Below, piece by piece: positions 1-11,738 of a DNA stretch of 64,000 nucleotides. Position 1 is the stretch's first letter. Each line of letters begins with the position of its first letter. The DNA is from Neoceratodus forsteri (Eukaryota; Chordata; Ceratodontiformes; Ceratodontidae): the NCBI GenBank assembly GCA_016271365.2, contig CM057458.1:198930501-198994500 (forward strand), given 5' to 3'. The position numbers and the translations under genes were made by a program. A model generated the notes under the pieces. The model had not been told where the DNA came from. It saw only the letters and a list, made by a program, of their open reading frames with translations, and did no database searches.

Positions 1-2071
1 TAATAGTGACTATAAGATTTTGGCAAAAATTCTGAACAATAGATTAATAACAGTAGCTGAAACTTTAATTGATACAGCCCAGACATGCGCTATCTCTGAA
101 CGTAAGATCCAACATAATCTCTTTATTTTACGAGAGCTCTGTGAAGCCTGTACATCTCCAAATCTTAAAGGCTTTATAGTTGCAATAGATCAGTCTAAAG
201 CATTTGGGCGAGTTGAGCACCATTTTCTATTTAATGTACTAGAGACATATGGGATCCCAAAAACATTTGTGGATTGGATAAAAATATTATATTCTAATGC
301 TAATATTATTCCAACAGTTAATGGTTTATTTGGTGGGGATGTTCCTCTTTTAAAAGGAGTATGGCAGGGCTGTCTGCTAAGCCCCTTACTTTTTACCTTT
401 GCTCTAGACCCAGTCATCCAACAGATAAAGTGGGATAAACAAATTATAGGTCTGGCTCCTCATCAGACTTTAACTCCAGGGAAAGTAATTGCATATGCAG
501 ACAATGTTACTCTCGTTATTCAAAACATCAGCTCCATAGAAAAGGCGATCAGCACCTTTGATGCCTGTGCACAATTCTCTGGTGCTAAACTGAATAAAGA
601 CAAAAGCACTATTATACCCCTGAATAAGCCAACCCCTATGATCAGAGATGTAAGTGGAATCAGCATCTCCACTGTGCCACAAAAAATTTTAGGTATATGG
701 GTAGGTCCCGGTGATATGGCCACCTATAATTGGGAAAAACAAATCGACATAGGTGAAAATAAAGTTTGCCTTTGGAAAACATGGACGTTTGGAAAGAAAG
801 AGCATGTACAAATTATCAAGAAATTTATTATTCCTATTTTTCTATATGTCAGTTATATTTATGCCTTCCCAGTACACTTGGAGACTAGACTTTTTAGTAT
901 TTTCTTCCAGATGCTCTGGGGCAGCAGACTCAATCCAGTTAAGAGGGATGTTACTTACCTTCCACAGAGGAAAGGGGGCCTTAATATGATAAACCCAGTG
1001 GTATTTTTTAATTCCATTTTTTTATACAGTACCTTTAAATGTGCTTGGGAGACAAACGGGTCACTTTGGCAGTCTTGGATACAGTGGGCCCTACAGAAAT
1101 ATTTTATAAAATGGGTTGATACCACCCCTAAACTGTTGTCACAGTTTGCAGTTCCAACCTATGCTGGTCCTTCAGTTAAAAAATGACACCAATGGAAAAT
1201 AGAGAAACAGACATTGATGGCGTTAAATAGGAAAGGTTTCTATTCACACGTAGTTCACAATGTACAGCAAGTGGCTTTAATTTTCCCTGAATGTACCCCT
1301 GCCAAATTGAATTGGGCCTTAAATAAACTTAATGACAGCAGAATCCCTGTTAAGGTATGGGAAATTGTCTGGTTATGCTCACAGGGAAAGTTAGGTGTGA
1401 GAGGTAATCTAAAACACAAACCCACAGCTGAACGGTATTGTCCTAAATTAACGTGTGTGAACATAGAAGAAAGTATTTTTCATTTTTTCTTTGATTGTCC
1501 TTCTAGCAATCAGGTGTGGGCAGAACTGGCCAATAGGTGGAAACTGCCCTTTTTTACAAGAGTCTCATATGCTACTTTAATACTTGGAGATTACTCTGGT
1601 GTTTGGAGAATCTTTCACAAAAGTACTCTACATGTACTTTTTGCTGCCATTCAATACTTTTTATGGCAAGCACGCTGTCAGTATGTACTGCAACAGCAAC
1701 AAGCTTCAAACAGTGTGTTAATTACGCAGATAAAAGGTGAAATGATTAGAGTAAAAGAACTTGATACACAGAGATTTACACCAGATAAAGTGGCCCATTT
1801 ATAGGGACACTTCAAAATATTCACTTAACGGAATATTTAGCCTTAGTTTTAGTATACTAGTTTAAATACAGAGTAATGTGCGGGGATCCCCTTTGTTAGG
1901 TTTTTTTTTCTTTCTTTTTTTCTCTCTGATATGAAATGTTTAATACCTTTTATGATCATGATGTATACCTTCTATGCAATGTTTTTAATTTTTTTGTGTT
2001 TTCTTCCTTTGTACATTTTCTGGTATGACATATGAATACTGTGATGCAATGTTTATGTTTCTTAATAAAAA
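1..2071 (+). mobile_element. Tx1-clade LINE copy 1, 3' part
   Basis: The window opens inside ORF2 of a Tx1-clade (L1 superfamily) non-LTR retrotransposon. ORF2 ends at 1803, and a 3' UTR of about 260 bp ends in AATAAAAA at 2064-2071. The next base belongs to an antisense tRNA-SINE, so 2071/2072 is the insertion junction. The protein is clearly related to the one encoded by the minus-strand element at 58177-64000, including the C-terminal Cys/His motif, so the two copies belong to related families. The 5' part lies outside the window. Confidence 0.9.
8..1804 (+). pseudogene. Tx1-clade ORF2 fragment (reverse transcriptase and C-terminal domain), inactivated
   Basis: ORF2 of these elements encodes an apurinic-like endonuclease, a reverse transcriptase (RT) and a C-terminal Cys/His domain that together carry out target-primed reverse transcription. 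This fragment starts in RT (DYKILAKILNNRL at the beginning). It runs through motif A (AIDQSKAF), the QGCLLSPLLF motif and motif C, then on to the C-terminal domain with a C-x4-C...H-x4-C pattern near 1438-1500. A single in-frame TGA at 1184-1186 interrupts an otherwise open frame. Motif C reads YADN instead of YADD (the Asn codon is at 503-505), so the second catalytic aspartate is lost. KAFD reads KAFG, and the usual GCPLSP proline is a leucine. The copy is therefore dead but little decayed. The length from the RT start is normal for the clade. Confidence 0.9.
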
Positions 2072-2324
2072 TTCCCCTACTCTTTTTCGATAAGTGCCGT
2101 GGGATCTTTAACATCCACCTGAACGATCACCAATCCAGGCAGATGGGACCTCGGTTTAACGTTTCATCTGAAAGTCAGCACCTCAGAAGTGCAGCACCCC
2201 TCTCATGCTTCACTACAGTGTCAGTACTGGGATATTAACCCAAGTGCCAGATGTGGGAACTGAACCCACACCCCTCTGATCTCCCGGCTTCAGAGACGAG
2301 TGTGCTACCTACTGAGCCACTGAC
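2072..2324 (-). repeat. tRNA-derived SINE (copy 1), split by the Tx1 LINE
   Basis: Read on the minus strand, this starts with a tRNA-like head. Box A is TGGCTCAGTAGGTAGCAC (2311-2324 inward) and box B is GGTTCAGTTCC (2257-2267). The body is followed by a conserved core containing TGAAACGTTAAACCGAGGT and a segment reading AAAGATCCCACGGCACTTATCG. This core resembles one found in SINEs of many animals (possibly the Meta-type core; the name is uncertain). The copy stops at AGGGGAA, where the LINE begins, so its own 3' tail must lie on the far side of the LINE, outside the window. Confidence 0.85.
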
Positions 2325-3789
2325 ACTGATTTTTGAAATGCACCGGTGCATCTCCTTTGAAAATGTCCCCCACAGAGTTTAATTAAATATTCACCAAAAA
2401 TTAACTGGGATTTGATTATAAATATTGAAATTGTGGACAAGGCTATCACTTTAAGTGTCATTTTTTTTAGTACAGTATTACAGTACTAACAAACATTACC
2501 CAGTTATCTTCCCAAAATTAAAAACAACTCATCTTCCATGGCTTTCTAAAGATCTAAAACATAAACTAAGGGAATGAGAAAAAAGCACAGAATATGTATT
2601 TTAGAGACAAAAGTGACCCAGATTTGCAAATTTACAGATTATATACTTGTAAAAAGCCTGGAAAAAACACACTGTGATAAACCTATTACATTTTTGGAAG
2701 TCATTTAAAGATCTTTACAAGGCAAATATAAGAAAGCACATAGTAAAAAACAGATTTTTATGACAATAACATTTCAAATATACAATACAGACCATTTCTT
2801 CTTGTCTTAGAAGCAGCAATTTTTGAACTACTTCATCTAAATGATAAAATGGATCCATGTCCAGCAGCATTCAAAATTTCTAACAATATTAGTTACTATT
2901 ATTACAAAATCACCAACTCATACTCTTAATTTAACTTTAACCAGAGATGCAGTGAAGTTGTACTTTGATTGTAAAGTTCCGACAAAGTCACTGACTTTGC
3001 AAAGTACTTTGTGAATTTGGTCATTCTGTGGCCGTATACCCCCCCGACACTGACTGTTGCTGGACCCTGGCACTGTATTCTGGGGTCTTGCACCCCCTCC
3101 CCTAATCAGCTCTGACTCAGAGTTGATTATATTTAGTGGGGGAAGGGGGGAAGGAAAACATGTTATTGAGGTAGAAACGGTATGCTGACCATAAATGCGG
3201 TTGACATGACGGTTTAAGCTGTGCGGTTCGTTTGATAAAATTTTGTCGGCGCCAATCGTAGATCCTTCTGTGGCAACTTTGACTTTGAAAACGCTATGGC
3301 ACTTGCATATAACTTCACCTTAGACGTTGCTTTGTGGCAATTCAGGTGAGGTTTCCTCAGAAAGTGGAACAAGTGCCTGTAGATCACATGCAACAGTTCT
3401 GGCAGGTCACATGATACAGCTCTATGTACACAGTGTCCTTCAGTTTCACTTTACAGTCTGTGTGAGTGAGTGGAAGGGGATAGATCTGCTGCTTTTGAGC
3501 CTTGAGAAACAGATTTTGCAACAATATTTTGCAACTTTTTTTGTATTTCATACATCTTTTCTTATCTTAGAAGTTTGTTAGGAGTTATTTAATTGTGGCT
3601 TAGGTCTGCTACTCTTTATGTTTCTGTACTTTTTCTACAGGTTTCTATCTATATTTTACTTTTACTTCTGTGTTCAGATGCTGTGGTTCTGTGAATTCTT
3701 GTTTCACTATAATTAGTTTTTTTTTTCATTTTTCTGCCTTTTCCAAATCTGCTTTCTTCATGTTATTTTAATGTTTCATATCTTTTGTT
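2325..3789. other. AT-rich interspersed sequence, no gene seen
   Basis: About 1.5 kb of mostly AT-rich sequence with no long open frame and no recognisable transposon protein. A G-run segment (3138-3160) and long T-runs near 3718-3760 precede the hAT-like element. I cannot assign it. Confidence 0.5.
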
Positions 3790-3799
3790 TTGAATAAAA

Positions 3800-4573
3800 A
3801 TGATTGGAGATGGAGAGAAGAGTGGGAGGAGTGGGAGTCAGAGTGAGGAGAGAGAGGAGAGAGGGATGGTCACATGTCTGACAGATGGGACATGCCATTC
3901 TATCTGTCTGAAGAGAACACCTGAAAGGGCAGCACCAGCAGCACTGAGTATTGGAAGAAGGGCCAGCAAGAGGCCTGTAGCAGCAACGGCATCTTTGTCT
4001 GCAGGAACCCCACCCCCATCCACAGCACAGTGGCAGCAGCAGCAGTAGCAAGTATCAGCACCTTCCATTATCACTGATGTTCTGCCACTGGAAGAACCTG
4101 CAAGGGATAAACCCCCTGTGGCACCTTTCCCTGTGGTACCACTGCCACCACTGCCTGATCCCCGAGAGGAGGAGCCCCCAAGACCATCCACCTCTGGCAC
4201 CTCCCCTAAGCAGCAGCACAAGTTCCTAGTTTGGGAATTTTTTGATGTGGACCCTACCAACAACAATGCTGTGACATGCAAACCATGTCAGACAGTTGTT
4301 TGGTGGGGTAAATGGAGCAGCCACTTGAGTACTGGCAGGCAGCACACCCACCATGGAGAAAGGCATCACTGCAAGAGGGAGGAATATGAGAAGGAGGCTG
4401 AAGTGATCCTTCTGTGGTGGAGGGGCAGTGCAACAAGCAATGAAGAGGTGCACAGTTGCCAGAGGGGGGGCACTGATGAGGGAAATGGGACCTGCAGCTG
4501 GACTTGGTGGCTGCATCCAGGGACAGCACATGAGACCACAGCTGCAGATCATCCTCCTTTCAAATTTGGTTAA
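3800..4573 (+). pseudogene. BED-type zinc finger protein fragment (hAT transposase-like)
   Basis: One reading frame spans these bases with a single in-frame TAG at 4046-4048, within a CAG run (probably CAG to TAG). The N-terminal region is low-complexity and rich in Ser, Arg and Pro. Around 4226-4362 it reads FLVWEFFDVDP, then a CKPC pair, then SSHLSTG and two histidines (HTHH...RH). This is the Cys2/His-type BED zinc finger that binds DNA in hAT transposases and in ZBED host genes. Downstream homology fades and the frame closes at 4573, so no catalytic domain remains. It could be a domesticated ZBED gene fragment, but the stop codon and the linked repeats favour a transposon remnant. Confidence 0.65.
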
Positions 4574-4791
4574 GAGATGAAGTGGCACAACCCAACATCA
4601 AGACTGGGGGACCTCAGATGCATAGTTGTGTTCATGGAGGCCACACTCCAGATGCTGCTGTCAAACCAGCAAACACTGCTTGAGGGTTGGTGGAACTCTG
4701 TGATGGGGGTGCACCCTCTGTCCCACCCAGGTAATAGCAATGAATGCACACGATATCTCTTAAATTCTCATTTCCTCTATTTTTCTTATGC

Positions 4792-5208
4792 CCCAGAAAT
4801 GATATATACAGGTACTTCCTTCATGCCACTACACGGTGTTAGTCTCCCACCACAGCAACAGTACTTCTACGTTGTAATTAACTTTAGTGCCCAGAAATGC
4901 TATACAGTATATGAAAATCTCATTTCCCATTTTTTCTTGCGTTCCAGAAATTGTATATACTTGCTACATGCTGCTACACTGTGTCAGTCTCCCACCACAG
5001 CAACCACACCTCTAAGCTGTAATTCACTTTAGTGCCCAGAAATACACCATATGAAAATCTCATTTCCAATTTTTTTCTCCAGTCCCAGAAATTATATATA
5101 TTTGCTACATGCTGTTGCACTGTGTCAGTCAGTCTTCCACAACAGCAACAGCACCTCTAAGTTGTAATTCACTTTAGTGCTCAGAGATGAAAAATATTTA
5201 AAATGTAA
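4792..5208 (+). repeat. Three tandem units of about 140-150 bp
   Basis: Units start at about 4792, 4945 and 5083. Each begins CCAGAAAT, continues with a TATATA run and TGCTACATGCTG, and then has GTGTCAGTCTCCCACCACAGCAAC and a GTTGTAATTCACTTTAGTGC block. They sit at the 3' side of the BED-finger element. The 15244-15325 segment is a further partial unit. Confidence 0.8.
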
Positions 5209-5219
5209 TTTCCATTTTT

Positions 5220-7590
5220 GCGTTTGATGTGCTTGTGCACCAAACATCTTGGGACAATAACGGGAAATGAGAGGTGTGTCACTGCCAAGTCAATTACAGC
5301 TGAAACTGCAATGGGTTAGGCAGTGTACACCAATGACCAGGCACCCTGGTCATAAAAGCAGTTCAGCTTTGCTGACGTGACATGTTCTCTACTTAATAGA
5401 AATGAACTGCTCCAATGGGAGCCCTTCATTTTTTTCTGTAGCCTGGACTCTGGCCATGCACAATAGAGTGCACAATAATGCACATGGCTGCAGTTACAGT
5501 CTATCTTCACTCCCTCTGACCCTCACCCCAAACACTTAAACATTAGCTGTGGTGTGACTTTCTCTCCCAGTGCTCAGTTCTCTGCACCTCCTGCCTCAAA
5601 AATTAGCCATGGTGCAGCTTTCTGTTAAAGCCGACATCGGGGTGCCCAATCCCCGTGTTGGTATGTATCCCCCTATTAATGTGGCACACTCAGAGCCCAC
5701 CCCAGTGTTCTGAATTGTGCAATTAAAAAAATAAACCTGTGAAAAAAGAAAACTGTCCCCTGATGTCTTTTCTTCGATGCAGAATCCTGTATTGACATTT
5801 TCGATACATGATCCTGCATCAAACTGGTTTGCTCCCCCAAAATCTTTTTGTTGACATCGGGGTGCCCAGTCCCCAAGTCAGCATGGACCCCCCACATTGT
5901 GGCACACTGGGAGCCCACCCCAGTGTGCCCAGATAATTATTTTTTATATTTATTTATCTTTTCATCACCGGGATGCCACACCCAGTGTAAGATGCCCCCC
6001 AAGCCCACTTTCTTTGCTGATGAGGATGCCCAATCCCCTGTCAGCAGCATGTATCCCTTCCCCCAACTCATGTGGCACACTGGGAGCCCATCCCAATGTG
6101 CCCAAAAGTATTTTTTTTTATGCTTGTAAATAAAGAAAACAGTCCTCCAATGTCTTTTTTTTAACCTGCAAAAGAGAAAATGGTCCCTCATCATCTCCAC
6201 AGCCCCCCTCCCCATCTGCATCCTCCCACTGAGCTCCCACCTCCCCACACCCCCCTTTACCCCATACTTACCTTTGGAGGTTGGCACTGTCATCTTCTCT
6301 GGACTGGGACACATCTACACTCTTCAAATGCGACCCGCAGACTGAAGAATCAAGGGTAAGCACCATAAAATGGCAGCCAATGTGGGGTTTCAACTTATGT
6401 TGATATCTCAGCCATTTTTAGAAATTTTTGCACCACATTTTCAACATGGGGTTCTTGGGACCCCACCTCATGAACACTGTCACTGTCATTTTGTTACTTG
6501 GTCCCAAAAGGTAATTTCATGGTCGCTGCATGGAATCACTTTTTGGGACTGATTAATGAAATGACAGTGCCACTGTTCATGAGGTAGGGTCCCAAAAAGC
6601 CCATGTAACAAATCTGGTGAAAAAATTCCAAAAAATGACTGTGTTACGAGTGTGTGTTGTGCAGTTTCTGCACATGCTTGTAACTTCGCCAATTTTTAAT
6701 ATTTTCACTCCAGATTTTCAACATTGCCATTTTTTACACCTCCTTATGAACAATACAGCTGTCATTTTTTGCATCCTGCCCAAAACATGTTTTCACACCT
6801 GTGCTGCAGAATTATGCAGCTCCTGTGTGAAATCAACTTTCAAGGTGGATTAATGAAACACAGTGTCACTGTTCATGAGGTGGGGTCCCAAAAAAGCCAT
6901 GTTACAAATTTGATACAAAAATACCCGCAAACGCCAGAGTTACATGTGATTGTTGAAATTTCGCTATGCATGTGCATAACTTTAGCAAAGTTTTATATTT
7001 TCAGTCCAAATATTCAACATTGTCAGGTTTTCACATCATCTCACGAACAGTATAGCTGTCATTTTTCACATCCTGCCTGAAATGTGTTTTCACATCTTAG
7101 TGCCGAATGGTGCAGTTGTTGCACAAAATCACCTTTCAGGATTAAGTAACAAAATGATAGTGCCACTGTTCATGAGGTAGGATCCCAAAAAGCCCATGTT
7201 GAAAATCTGGAGTGAAAATACCAACAAACACTCAGGACATTAGGGTTTCCAACTGCAGTGCCACACCCCACTACCCTGTAGAGATTTCACCCCCCCCACC
7301 CTGCAGCCAGTGACAGGCATCAAGGTGTGCCTTGGGGTCTGCAGCCCTAATGTTCACTCCATTCTACTATACTGCACCCATCTCAGCTTATTTCCTTATG
7401 GAATGGGGTGAGCATAAGTGCCAAGGGCTCCAAGGCACACCTCAATGCCTGTCAGTGTCTTCAGGGTGGGGTGAGGTGGAATGGCATGAGTGGTACAGCC
7501 GATGACCCAAAGGCACACCCCCAACACCTGTAAGTCTCTGCAGGGTGGGGTTGGGGTTTGGCACTAGGGTTGGAAACCCTAATGCCTCAG
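5220..7590 (+). mobile_element. HH family copy G (hairpin-headed non-autonomous repeat), diverged, 3' end missing
   Basis: It starts after a T-run with GTTTGATGTGC...GCACCAAACATCTTGG, a CpG-decayed form of the 5' hairpin of copies A and B. The first part repeats a module reading GGGGTGCCCAATCCCC...GGCACACTGGGAGCCCACCC (5640, 5855, 5990-6100). The next part is the dyad-rich tandem array. The last part (7238-7584) is flanked by CATTAGGGTTTCCAAC and its inverse. The conserved terminal motif CATTGACAAATGCTTGTT of other copies is absent; the element runs directly into a CR1 copy. Confidence 0.6.
7238..7584 (+). repeat. Module with inverted CATTAGGGTTTCCAAC ends inside HH copy G
   Basis: The left end reads CATTAGGGTTTCCAACTGC and the right end GGTTGGAAACCCTAATG, an inverted pair of about 16 bp enclosing about 345 bp. 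The same module occurs in copy C (from 40273) and copy D (ending at 49100), each time continuous with the same flanking family sequence. It is therefore either an integral part of the family or an old MITE insertion in a common ancestor. No clear target duplication is visible. Confidence 0.6.
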
Positions 7591-7594
7591 TAAA

Positions 7595-8204
7595 GAAATA
7601 AATCAGGGAGGGGCAGTAGACATCACGTACCTTGATTTCAGGAAAGCCTTTGACACCGACCAACATAGAAGGCTGATTAACAAGATGGGTGGTCTGGCCA
7701 CAGGACACAAGCTGATAAACTGGGTCAGAAACTGGCTGATGGACAGGGGGCAAAGGGTGGTGGTAATGGAGTCCAATCTGGGGAGAGGGTGATGACCAGT
7801 GGGGTACCTCAGGGATCAGTTCTGGGACCAGTCCTGTTCAATGTCTTCATTACAGACATTGCAGAAGGGTTAGAAACAAAGGTCTGTTTGCCTGTTTGTA
7901 GATGACACCAACATCTGTAACAGAGTGAATACTCCAGAAGAGGTGGAAAAAATAAGCAGGGTCATGGAGAGGCTTGAAAAATGGTCTGAGGAGTGGCAAC
8001 TGATGTTCAATGCAAGGAAGTGCAAATAATGCACCTAGGAAGAGGGAAACCTGAGGAGAGTTACAGGATGGGGGGGGGGAGGTGCTGACAATCCCCAAGG
8101 AAAAAGGAGACCTAGGAGTTATCAGTTCTGATAACCTAAAGGCGTCAAAACAGAGCACAGTAAGAAGGAGACTACTGAGGAATATAGGAACTTCCTGTCA
8201 CAGA
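7595..8204 (+). pseudogene. CR1-type LINE fragment (RT domain), copy CR1-a
   Basis: Conceptual translation gives VDITYLDFRKAFDT, then a segment like [21 protein letters not shown], then [21 protein letters not shown] motifs A and B of the CR1 clade. The motif C region appears as FVDDTNIC after a frameshift near 7890. Both ends are missing: the 5' side is cut by the HH copy G boundary and the 3' side by the next CR1 copy. Several frameshifts and stops show long decay. Confidence 0.8.
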
Positions 8205-8407
8205 AAAGAAAGATCAGGAGCTTTAAGGGCACAGGAGCAGTAGGAAAGTAGGGAGAAAAAAAAAATTATATAAAAATAAAAAAATAAACAGAGAGAGAAA
8301 AGAGTAAGTATACAAAACAATGGTTAAGGGGCCACAAATAAGACATGATGGGAGTGGTGCAGTGCAGTGACTGTGAAGCAGCAGTCTTCTGAGAGACATT
8401 CTGGAGG

Positions 8408-9262
8408 ATGCAGTGTTGTCCCATCTGCAGACACCTCTCTGGGCTGAAGGAGGAGGTTGCTCATCTCCAGGCTGAGTTGGCCAGGGTTCAGGGAACTTCC
8501 TCTCCCACCCAGGGACCATTAGGGCCACTGCCACTGCCTCAGAGGTTGCCAAGAAAGAGGAGTGGTTGGCCCACACTGGGCTCAGGGAGGGTGAGAGTGG
8601 TGGAACAGAGGCACATCCCTGCAGTTGTTCTTCTCCACAGTTTATATGCCATTCTGGAAGAGTGTGGTTCCTCTATGGAGGCACCTACAGTGGAGACCAA
8701 GGAAGATGCTGGGAACCTCCACAAAGGAGACCCACAGGAAGGTGGCATGGGACCCCACAGGAGAAGGAAAAAACTCCTGGTGGGGGACTCCATTGTTAGG
8801 AGGGTAGAACTGGGGAAGGGAGGGGAGAGGGAGGTAAGGTGCCTGCCTGGCACCATTGCTTGGAGGGACAGGGAGCGAATCCTCAGGATCTCAGGAACAG
8901 CTGCATGGGGAGGGAGCTGGATGTCATTGTCCACCTAGGGAAAAATGACCTGGCTGGGAAAGGGATCAGAACAGTGGAGGAGGAGTTTGTGGAGTTGGGG
9001 AGGGGCCTTAGATAAGTAGCATGCACGGTAACCTTCTCAGAGGTGCTGTCTGTCTATGGTATGGGTGAGGCTAGGGTGCTCCACACCATGGGATTCAATC
9101 AATGGTTGGAAAACTGGTGCAGAGCTCAGGGTTTTGGCTTCATTGGGGACTGGGGATCCACCTGAAGGGATGCAGGTCTGTACTGTTGTGATGATCTGCA
9201 TCTGTCCAGGAGGGGAACCAAGATCCTAGGTGACAGGTGTAAATGCTTCATTGGCAAGCATT
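8408..9262 (+). pseudogene. CR1 ORF1: zinc-knuckle/coiled-coil and GDSL-type esterase, decayed
   Basis: CR1/L2-clade ORF1 proteins are RNA-associated and often carry an esterase of the SGNH hydrolase superfamily. The start reads CCPICRHLSGLKEEVAHLQAEL, a Cys pair plus leucine-spaced coiled coil. At about 8780 the frame reads KLLVGDSIVRR, the GDS block with the nucleophilic serine. After a frameshift near 8905 it continues VIVHLGKNDLAGK (the HLGxND block), and near 9190-9215 DDLHLSRRG supplies the Asp/His block. Stops at about 9013 and 9162 confirm a pseudogene. Domain order is as in intact family members. Confidence 0.8.
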
Positions 9263-10370
9263 TAAACTAGCCAAGGGGGGAGGCACTGAAAAGGACCAGG
9301 GAAATCCTAGCCCCCCCCAAAGAAATCAGGGTAGTTAATGAGGTAAACACCAAGATAGAGAAGTCGAGAGGAAGATGGGCAGGGGTAAATGGAGAAAAAG
9401 GCAAAGGCAGTAAGGACAGGGATGGGGCAAAAAGGGATAAGGTCATCAAGAAATGGAGGGTAGGGAGTACCAATGCCCATAGTCTAGGTAACAAGCTCCC
9501 TGAACTGGTAGCGTTGATGGAAGAGGGATGCCTGGATATCATGGCAGTCACAGAAACATGGTACACATAGAATCAAGACTGGGATGTCAACATATCATGG
9601 TATAAAATCTACAGCAGGGACAGGGAGGGTAGAAGAGGAAGAGGAGGAGGAGTAGCTCTCTGCATAAGGGAAGGGATCAAAGCAACAGAACAAACGGGTA
9701 AACAGGGAGGAGAGGAGGCACTGTGGGTCACCCTGGAGACTGGAAATGGCACCACAATCTGCACAGGGGTTGTATACAGACCCCCATCTCAGGGGGAGGA
9801 AATGGAAAAGGAAATGATAGAAGACATCCTTAGGATGGCAGAGAAAGGGGAGATATTGTTGATTGGAGACCTGAATATGCCAGATGTTAACTGGAACACC
9901 TATGCTGCAGCCACATCCAAGAGCAGGGCTATACTTGATGCCCTACAGAGGGCATGCCTCAGACAGCTAGTGTTGGAACCCACTCGGGAGGGAGCAATCT
10001 TAGACCTGGTACTCTCAAATGGGGAAGGAGAGAGGCTCTCAGATCTAGAAGCGGGTAACCATCTGGGAACAAGTGACCTCCAAACAGTGTGGTTCACGAT
10101 AAACACAACTGCAGAGTCAAGCCATACAAAAGTGAGGGTACTAGACTTCAGGAGGGCTGACTTTATCTAAATGGGAGAGTGCCTCAGAAAAGCACTAGCA
10201 AACAGGCAAGAATGAGGGGTGGAGGAACAATGGGGAAACATCAAAACTGCCATCACAGAGGTAACAAGCCTTTGTGTGAAGCAAATAAATAAATCAAAAT
10301 GAAAGAAAAAAAACACTATGGTTCTCAAAAGAGGTGGCAGAGAAGGTTAGGGAGAAAAAGATAGTATTTA

Positions 10371-10737
10371 CATACATGTGATATGTCCAACTTGCTTAAG
10401 AGGGAGATTGGCCTGCTAGTAGGGAGATACCATAATGTCATGAGTTTGTCCTTAAATGGGGTCACAAAATAAGAAAAAAAGCATTTAAATACATTCTATA
10501 TATTTCATTTTGTCAAGAATAAGCACTAATAATAATCAACTAGTTGTACAAAGTTATCACTTACATTGTTCATCAGTAATCTATATTTTATGTGTCTTTA
10601 TCTGCCAAACAAAAACATGAATGGAAATTTTGGACAGAATTTTACTTAAGCAGGAGATTTTGTTTCCTGGGAGAGAGGGAGTTCAGTCAAAAAAAAACAG
10701 GAGTCTCCTGCGAAAAGAGGGAGATATCACATATATG
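10371..10737. mobile_element. MITE of about 367 bp in CR1-b
   Basis: The ends are CATACATGTGATAT and its inverse ATATCACATATATG (one mismatch), extended by TCC/GGA-type homology. It is bounded by TATTTA (10365-10370) and CATTTA (10738-10743), a likely 5-6 bp target duplication. The uninterrupted CR1-h copy reads 'agatagcattcaggaagta' at the same place, which fixes the insertion. No coding capacity. The superfamily is not assigned. Confidence 0.75.
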
Positions 10738-11738
10738 CATTTAGGAAGTATAAGGAAACACAGAAGGAGCAGGACAGAGAACTGTAACAGTTAAAGCAGA
10801 AGGAAGCGGGGAAGGCAGTCAGAATAGCAAAGGCCCAAACCGAGGAAAAGATAGACAACTTGGTTAAGAAGGGAGATAAAACCTTTTATAGGTACATTAG
10901 GGAGCGAAGAAAGACAAAGGGAGGGATGGTGAGGCTGAACAAAGGGGACAGTGGGTGGGCAGAGAGGAACAGTGAAAAAGCATGGATACTGAACGAATAC
11001 TTCTGCTCAGTATTCACAAAAGAAGAGGAGGGGGAGATACCTAATCCAATCAATAGAAGCACTCTGGATAGGGAGGTCGATCCCAGTCCTTTCACAGAAG
11101 AAAGGGTTCTGAAAGAACTCCTAAAACTGAAGGTGGACAAAGCAATGGGACCTGATGGGATTCACCCCATAATTCTAAAAGAACTAAGGGGAGAACTAGT
11201 GGCACCACTGACTACCCGTTTTAACAAATCATGGAAGGATGGTGTGGTACCTGACTACTGGAGGAGGGCAGATATGATTCCTCTTCACAAAAGTGGGAGC
11301 AAGACAGTGGCAGGAAACTACAGACCTGTCAGTTTGATCTCAGTGGTTGGGAAAATTATGGAATCACTTCTGAAGGAAAGAATTGTTGAGTACCTAGAGG
11401 CCAGTGGGGCACAGGACCCAAGGCAGCATGGATTCACAACGGGAAGGTCATGTCAGACAAATCTAATTGATTTTTTTGACTGGGTGACCAAAGTAGTAGA
11501 CCAGGGAGGGGCTGTAAACATGGCCTACTTAAACTTTAGCAAGGCATTTGACACAGTCCCACACAAAAGATTAATAAACAAATTAGCCAGCCTGGGAGTG
11601 GGTCCCAAGGTGGTAGCCTGGGTAAAACATTGGCTGGACAACAGGGCACAAAAAGTAATAGTAAACAGAGTCCACTCTGAAGAAATAGGGGTTACTAGTG
11701 GGGTACCACAGGGTTCAGTACTGGGTCCAGTCATTTTT

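Larger units (their letters stand above)
3790..5210 (+). mobile_element. hAT-like DNA transposon remnant with BED finger and tandem repeats
   Basis: The element contains the start of a BED-zinc-finger protein (3800-4573), then non-coding sequence ending in three tandem units. The protein part stops before any recognisable hAT catalytic (RNase H-like/dimerisation) region, so the element is internally deleted. Its left end is not defined. A fragment of its tandem unit reappears at 15244-15325. Confidence 0.6.

Noticed and set aside
4577..5032. Open frame of 151 codons after the BED-finger fragment
   Set aside because: It runs through the tandem repeat array, is in a different frame from the BED finger, and shows no hAT transposase motif.
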